Assembly (NCBI GenBank): GCA_028671895.1
Contig: CM053796.1
Span: 31,432,860-31,496,859 of the forward strand
Length of the DNA: 64,000 bases
Direction of reading: 5' to 3'
From: Oenanthe sinensis
Taxonomy: Eukaryota > Streptophyta > Magnoliopsida > Apiales > Apiaceae
In this document: piece after piece, positions 57,490 to 64,000 of the stretch
Layout: each line of letters opens with the position of its first letter
Position numbering within the stretch: position 1 is the first letter of the stretch
The notes under the pieces: model-generated
Told to the model about the DNA's origin: nothing
Seen by the model: the letters and a program-made list of their open reading frames with translations, nothing else
Databases searched by the model: none
Position numbers and translations under genes: made by a program

Positions 57490-60400
57490 ATGGCATCCAA
57501 AGGTCTTACATTCCAAAACTACTCTTTTGCTGCTACAAACTACATATCTCTCTTGAATAAAACTGAAGCTCCTCAGGATTTTCATGTTGTTCAAGAATTT
57601 CTACAGAACAACAATATTGGGTATGCACTACAGGAACCCACAAACTTCTCTGCTAAATCTCTAATCAAAATCTGGTCTTCTGCAATCTGGTGATGATGAG
57701 GAGCCCATCATCACATTTCAATGCCACGGAAAATTCTCCATCATTGCTGTTGTGGTGAGGCAAGCCCTTCATCTTCCAGAAGTAGCAGTATATGATGAGT
57801 TGGTGAATGATGAACAAATTAAAGAGTTGTTTAGAATAATAGGCTATGAAGGCAACCTATCTAAATTGGGGAGTTTGACAAGACTGAATCTAAGAAGAGA
57901 ATGAAGCTTCTTCTTTGATTGCATCACAAGGGCCTTCACTGCCAAATGCACCAATTTTGATGCAATTCCGCAGCTGTCTCAACAGATTGGGTATTCTCTG
58001 ACCCACAATTAAATTTAAATTTTTCTTGTGTGATAATTAGGCAATTAACTAGTAAAATAGATGATGATGCACATATTATATATTTTGCTAGATTTTTACA
58101 ATTGATTTTTAGCCATTTACTGCCTAATGTAAATTTTGAGATTGATCAGAGTTTAGTTAGTTTTAGCATGAACAAAAGAATTTTTATTGACTTAGCTAGG
58201 AAAGATGAAAAAAAAGGTAATCTATCTCCTCTCTTTTATCCCACATGGGTCAAACTTCTCTTAAATCAGATAATGCCTACCATGTATAGAAGAGATTTTC
58301 TTTCTGTGACTATGTATCAGAGTTTAGCACCCTCTGATTCTAACCCGTCACCCACTAAACACTGATTCCCAAACACAATTGCCAACCTCCAAAGTCTCCC
58401 AAAAGACTGTAGTTGTAAAACAAACCTCTTAACAAGGCACAAGCAAAAGGAAGAACAAATCAGTGAAAGAATCTTCTCCTAAGAAAAGGAAATTGATTGA
58501 TGAAAATACAGATTCTGATGAAGGGTTGGTTTTCTTAAGAGGAAGATTGTTAAGAAGGCTTCTGAGATTCCTTCTGCACCTTTTATGAAACCATTCACAA
58601 TAAATCCAATGCCTGAAATGAAAAAGAAGGGGAGAAGATTGGTCAAGGCTGCAATCTCTGATGCTGCAAATACTGAAGAGTTAAACTCTGATGCATCAAT
58701 AAACTCTGACAAATTGCTAAACTCTGATGTCCTAATCTCTGATCAGCCAAAACCTCTAGATCTAATCTCTGATGCAATGCTAATCTCTAATACTGTTATG
58801 AAGTTTGGTGAATCTGCATTGCCTGACCAAATAAAGAGTAACATCGGTGGAATTGAGGTTGATGATGATGATGAAAATGCCAATAGAGAAGAAAATGATG
58901 AATTGGCTGAAATGAATGTTGATGAACAACCTAAACCACACAGTTCTAAAAGTTCTGCAATAAATAATGGAAACAAGTCTGAAACACAGATAGATATGAC
59001 AGACTTGCATATAAATCAAATCAAGACTCTTTCACTAAGTGATAATAAACTGGGGAAAGCCTGTAATAGTGAAGAAATGCCACGTGAAGTTGTTCACGTG
59101 ACAATCTCTGACTCTCCTGCTCATTCCCCTAAGCAAATAATCAAGGAAATATCTTATGAAAGGATGAGAGAGCTGGCTGAAAAAGTTAAAAAAGAAATAG
59201 AGGCAAAGAAATCTTAATCATTTTCAGTCTCTCCAAGTTCAAAACAGTTTACAAGAAAGAAGAAAAAGACTGTATCTTTTGGCCAGGACATACAAGAACC
59301 TGCCTCTCAAAGTGAGGTAGAAGTCCTTGAAGGGCTAGACACACAAGAACCTGTTGATCAAAGTTCAACAGCAGCCAATGAAGAAGAAACAAATGAAGCT
59401 AGCAGAAATCAGGGGTACAACCAACAAGAACCTTCAACTCAAAGGGTTGAAGAAGTTATTAAGTCCCCTGCCACATAAGAACCATCCAATCAAAGTTTGG
59501 ATGCAGGCACAACTACCATAAATGAAGATTCTGCTGTTGCTGATGCTGGTGATACAAACTCTGAGACAATTCCAATGGCAATCTCTAATGCAATCATAGT
59601 GCAACCACTTTCTGCATAGCCAATAGAGACTCCTTCCACATCAACAAATACTCAAAGTATAAACTCTAAATTTTCTTCAGAATTTGCATTCTCTGATAGT
59701 ATAAGTTTAGATTTTACCTTTCTTGTTTTAACTGTTGGAATGATCATGAATAGTCCTGAAACGGGTACTGCTATTCATGTGACTACAGACCTCCTTTCTC
59801 AACCACCTCATATTTCTGTAGGACATTGTGATTTGAGCTTTTCATGTGAGAATGAGGTAAAATGTGTGAAAAACGGAATTAATAATGAGAGGCAGATACT
59901 GAATCTAGCAAAAGGAGAGGTAGAATTAATAAAGAAGTTCGTTACTTCTAGTGAGCAAAATCTAACTATTAAAAGTTATGATATGTGTGAAGTGAGAAGT
60001 AATGAGATTACTTTAAAAAATCAGAGTGATTTAGGATGTTCTGTTACTTTTACAGGTACTCAGAGTTTATCTGTCACTGCAAACTCTGATGCTTTGCCAA
60101 ACTTTGACAAAGTCACAAACTCTGATGAGCCAATTTTTGCTGATAAAGAAGTCACAGATCTGTCAATCCCCTACACACAAAGGTATAAATCAAAAAGGTG
60201 GCCTGTCAATCACATGATGCACATGAAAGATTAAGGTTGGATTATCCTGATTACATGATGGTGGAAAATCTCAAAGGAGAAATTGAAGATGCTCTAGTAG
60301 CAAAAGGTGTCAAAAGGGATTTCAGTTCCAAAGCAGGGCCATCTAATGAAGATCTTCTCACCTCTCACAGACAAAAGGTTTGGGATATGTCATGGAAATT

Positions 60401-62181
60401 TTTAAATGAAGAAATCTCCTGCCCACATGTTCATGAATTGATCAATAAAGATGATAAGGACATAAACTTTGAGGAGATGAAAATAATTTTGAAGGCTACC
60501 ATTGTGTTGTCCAAGGGACTTCATAATGAAGTTTGTGATCTTAAAGAATCTGTAAACAAAACCTTTGCATCTGTTCAAACTGCTGTTACAACATCTCAAC
60601 ATGCTCTGGAATTAAAACTCAAGAATGTTTCAGCAAAACAAGATGCATTGGAAGCCAAAGTTGATAATCTTTCCACTTCTGTCAATTCTATGCAGAGTAT
60701 GCTACACACAATTGTTGAAATTCTCACAGTTAGAAAGGGTAATGATGTCAGAAAGGGGGAGAAGGTTACAGAAAAATGTAAGGAGGATGCTATACAAACA
60801 TTTGACAAACCTGATGATGAGGATCAAGGGAGTCATAAGGATGGGAAGCAAACTCTGAATCAACAAACTCTGATTGGTCAAACTCTGACAACCTCTCAAA
60901 CTCTGATGACAATAAACTCTGATAAGAAGATAAACTCTGATAAGAAGCAAACTCTGATGGAAGCTGACATGGAATTAGCAAAGAGGCTTGAAGAAGAAGA
61001 GAAGCCTGAAAAGATAGAAGATTAAAATTTAAAGGATGCAAAACTGGCAAGAAAGTTGTTTGAAGAAGAAAATACAGGAATGGATCCAGTTGTTGTAGAA
61101 GAGGAATTAAAGTAATCTGGTACTGACAATGCTCAAGTCCAGAAAAAGAAAAAATATGTGAAGAAAACTCCAATTCAAATGAAGGCATCTACTCAACAAA
61201 AGAAGATTACATCTATGCCTGTCCAAGCCAAATCTCTTGATACTCCTAAGCCAATTGCTCAATCAAAGCCTACTTCATAAATCCAAACTAGGTCAACATC
61301 AAGGATCCAGCAAAAAGCTGTAGCTAAATCAAAATCTCCTATCACTATGTTAGGAACCACATTTCTCCCAGGTGGGTCTAGCTTTGATGATGAAGAAAAA
61401 GAGCAACAACAATCTCTGATCAGAAAGAAAATGTCTGATCTTCTGTGGACCAAAACTCAAACTCTGACTCTCAATGCCAGACTTGGTAAGAACAAGGGTG
61501 GTATTGGAGATTCACATGCCAAAGTCTACAGGGGTGAAACAAACATTTTTAGAGATCCTTTTTCATTAAAAGATAAGCCTGAGGAAAATTTGTCACAAAA
61601 ACATCTGGACAAATTAATATCTGTAAACATAGTGAAGAATATCTTTGATGGTGCTCAAGCAAAAGAAAAGCTGATATATTTCTTGGAAGATGGAAAAATA
61701 TTGAAATTTTTTTATGAAGATGTTATTCACAAGGCCTCAAAATAACTTGAACATATTCTGTATCTTCTCAATGATGAAAATGAAATTACTTCCAGATGGG
61801 TAAAGATCCTTGAAGGAGTGATAAATGAGAAGAAGAAGAATGAAAGATTGTTGATGATAAACTCTGAAGAATACAAACTAGGATATGTTCTTGAAGATGA
61901 CACAGAGAAAGCCATGACAAAAGGGGATGCAAGGGTCAAAATGGTGGTAGAAATTCCTACACTTATCTTAAATCCTGATGGAAAGAAGGCCTGTTGCATT
62001 CACTTAGATGGGAGAATGGAGAGATCATTAATTTATGCTCTGAGGGTTGCTATATTTCAAATTGATAATTCTTCTGAGCAGATGAAAGAATTGAAGGAGA
62101 AGCTTGCTGAGTTGTAAAAGAATGCTAAGAAGAAGCTACTGGACAATTTTCTAAAAGAAGACTTCTTATTCAGAAGAATTT
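57490..62181 (+). pseudogene. Element C ORF3, env-like, broken
   Basis: The extra SIRE ORF of about 1,500 codons when gaps are ignored. It starts MASKGLTFQNYSFAATNYI (57490) and ends at about 62181 after a DNFLKEDFLF segment. Parts in order: a globular N-terminus (57490-58330) and a Ser/Asp-rich linker with many NSD triplets (58580-58800). A TQEP/SFGQD-repeat linker follows (59260-59500), then a domain with TAIHVTTDLLSQPPHISVG (59760). Next come a coiled coil (60480-60720), a region where the AAACTCTGA word is read in two frames (60845-60960) and a C-terminal domain (61340-62180). Frames change near 57680 and again near 60200, and stops occur near 59216, 59476, 60232, 61023 and 61742. Its role is unproven; I see no clear signal peptide. 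Confidence 0.87.
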
Positions 62182-62271
62182 AATTCAAGAAGGAAGATTC
62201 AAACTATGATACATTTGTCTTCATGTTTCTGACATCATAAGTGAAATTTATGTTTTACTTCATAAAGCATA

Positions 62272-62284
62272 AATTGGGGGAGAT
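62272..62284 (+). other. Element C polypurine tract
   Basis: AATTGGGGGAGAT abuts the 3' LTR. Confidence 0.9.
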
Positions 62285-62817
62285 TGTTAGAAAATAAATA
62301 CTGATGTTATCAGAGAATGAAGATTAGAGTTTATGCTGACGTCATCAGAGAATGAGGAAGTTGTCGGTCAGAGTTTACTCTATTAGAGAACACTCAATCA
62401 GAGTTTAATCTAACATAGAATGCTCAAATCAGAGAATAAACAACTGACATGGTTTATCAATCAGAGTTTGTGAAGGAAACAAACAAATCAGAATTTAAAT
62501 AGGATAGTGAAGAAGGAATCCAAATACAAGTCTATTCCCTTATTAAAGCTATTCTTTTCATAATATGTTTTGTAATTGAATTATAACCGTGTCTATATAA
62601 ACATAAACATAGGTTAACAATATTGTAACTTTCAAGATTTATTTTTCATAACCTAGCAGCTCTTGAGAACAAAGAATTTCTTGAGATAGTTTTGTATTCA
62701 GTTTATTGAAGTTAATACAAAACAATATTTTATTCTTTATACTTGTGTTCATAATCGATTGGTTGGTACTATTACATTCAACCCCCCTTCTGTAATAGTT
62801 ATCTTTCTGGGTAAATA
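62285..62817 (+). repeat. Element C 3' LTR
   Basis: Starts TGTTAGAAAAT and ends GGGTAAATA, where the final CA has become TA. It is 533 bp, the same length as the 5' LTR, with about 45 differences. It carries an intact TGACGTCA at 62337-62344, a TATA box at 62594-62601 and repeated TCAGAGTTT words. Confidence 0.96.
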
Positions 62818-64000
62818 TAGGATAATAAGATAATATAATATTATATTATATTTAAATTATATTTTATATTTTTTTTACGAATCATACTTATCCTATAATT
62901 TTTATTTAACATATCATTAAAGTTTATCCTATAATTTTTATTTAATATATCATTAAAGTTTATGATATGTTTAATATGCATTTTTTTAGTTGCCATCTAT
63001 TTCTCTATTTTAATCGCATAACACAAATTATTTATCAAAACACCAGCTCTACTCAAATTAGAAGAACTTTGCTCAAACTAGAACAACCAGTTCTCATCAA
63101 TACCCGTATGTTCAAATTAGAAAACCGATATCAACACCCTATATACAACTCTAACCCCTAATAGTCCTCCTTTTATACAACTCATCACAGATAGAATAAT
63201 ATTATATTTAAATTATATTCTATGAATATTAAATTTTATGAATATTAAAATAATAATATTATTTTATTAACATTAATTAAATTTTACCACTATGTTATAT
63301 CTATATTATCTATATTTTTATATTATATTATTTATAAAAAAGCTTTTCTTTTAATTAGTATATATAGTTGTACTCACAATCTACTAACATGTTTCAATTT
63401 TCCTCATCGCTCAAACATTTTAATTTATTTAAAATTACAATTTTATAATTAAAATTTCTGAATATTAAAATTATATTATATTTTACCTACATTAAAGTAT
63501 ACTCTTTTATTTAAATTTTAATTAAAATATTCCTAATATATTTGTAACTCTTTTTATTAATAAAAATTTCCTAATTAAATTTAAAGAAAAATAAAACGTT
63601 TGGTCAGTTGGTCGTCCGTCCGATAAGTCCTCTTTTTATACAACTCTTTTTATCATCCGTAAGTTTTCTTTTTATATGATTTTTTATGCAATTATGATAT
63701 AATTATAATTTAATTACAAAACATATATATTTTACATATAACTCTATCATTAGTGAATCATTTTTTGTACAACAATCTAATAACATATATCATTTCACTT
63801 CTAATTGAAATTATAACTTATTAATTAAATCTCATGAATATTAAAACTTATTAATTAAATCTCATAAATATTAAAATAATATTATTATATCTATAAATAA
63901 TTTTTACTATATATTATATTATTATAGCCGATATAATAAAAAATTTAAATTATATATTTAAATCATATAAAATAATTAATATATAATTTATTAATCTCCC
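62818..64000. other. AT-rich repeat-bearing flank
   Basis: No gene. It contains a 36-bp tandem pair (62889-62924 and 62925-62960), a block at about 63491-63570 shared with the Helitron-like insert at 37988-38070, and two copies (about 63138-63175 and 63620-63650) of the AGTCCTC-N-TTTTATACAA word also found at 50553-50572. These look like pieces of one or more non-autonomous AT-rich repeat families. Confidence 0.6.

Larger units (their letters stand above)
50580..62817 (+). mobile_element. SIRE-type Copia LTR retrotransposon C, full length
   Basis: A 12,238-bp element with two 533-bp LTRs, a Met-tRNA primer site, gag, protease, integrase, RT, RNase H, a long env-like ORF3 and a polypurine tract, in the order of the SIRE/Maximus lineage. 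The flanks TGGGA (50575-50579) and TAGGA (62818-62822) are a duplication with one later change. The LTRs differ at about 45 positions (8.4%, by eye). It is the reference for reading element B, its relative. Gag through the RT start lies in one frame broken only by stops; a frameshift comes later, near 55940-56060. Confidence 0.96.

Noticed and set aside
1..64000. tRNA or rRNA genes, defence islands or biosynthetic operons
   Set aside because: No cloverleaf, rRNA or gene-cluster signal was recognised on either strand; tRNA-like matches are only the primer-binding sites.

Overview
This window is AT-rich plant nuclear DNA, most likely from a eudicot. The evidence is four plant LTR-retrotransposon lineages, a five-exon plant cytochrome P450 gene and Helitron-type ends. 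I see nothing that fixes the species. There are no bacterial operons, rRNA or tRNA genes. Almost everything is transposable-element sequence in nested layers, and the one host gene that reads through intact is a CYP714-like P450 on the minus strand (five exons, 517 residues).

Layout. 1-4256: non-coding AT-rich DNA, a (CA)n microsatellite and a broken 'putative plant transposon protein'-like gene. 4257-10095: the 5' part (LTR, primer site, gag, protease, integrase, start of RT) of a decayed SIRE-type Copia element, called A. It is joined at about 10095 to the 3' part (linker, RT-RNase H, long env-like ORF3, 3' LTR) of a different SIRE-type family, called B, which ends at 29180. Two later insertions sit inside B. 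One is a 1,262-bp palindromic element with 287-bp inverted repeats (16157-17418, duplication CTGAC). The other is a whole minus-strand Athila-type Gypsy element (18499-28604, duplication CTGAA).

29181-39540: a tandem cluster of three CYP714-like loci on the minus strand. Copy I (31037-32562) has lost its last exon, copy II (33768-36024) is intact, and copy III (37757-38492) is two exon fragments split by a Helitron-like insert. A Helitron-type 3' end at 30420, a relic RNase H domain and a chromovirus RNase H relic lie between them. 39541-49942: a complete Tat-lineage Gypsy element (duplication ATTTG) with a second RNase H and, in its long 3' region, an antisense multi-exon gene. 50580-62817: a full-length SIRE-type Copia element, called C, of the same family as B (533-bp LTRs, near-perfect duplication TGGGA/TAGGA). 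62818-64000: AT-rich repeats.

All retroelement genes carry stops, frameshifts or active-site changes, so none looks autonomous now. By LTR comparison the Tat element (about 5% divergence) is younger than C (about 8.4%). The most unusual signals are: a short DNA word (AAACTCTGA) scattered through the SIRE B/C family in two reading frames, in non-coding DNA and inverted in the LTRs; the antisense spliced gene in the Tat element; the palindromic element with retrovirus-like ends; and a P450 that lacks the usual I-helix threonine.
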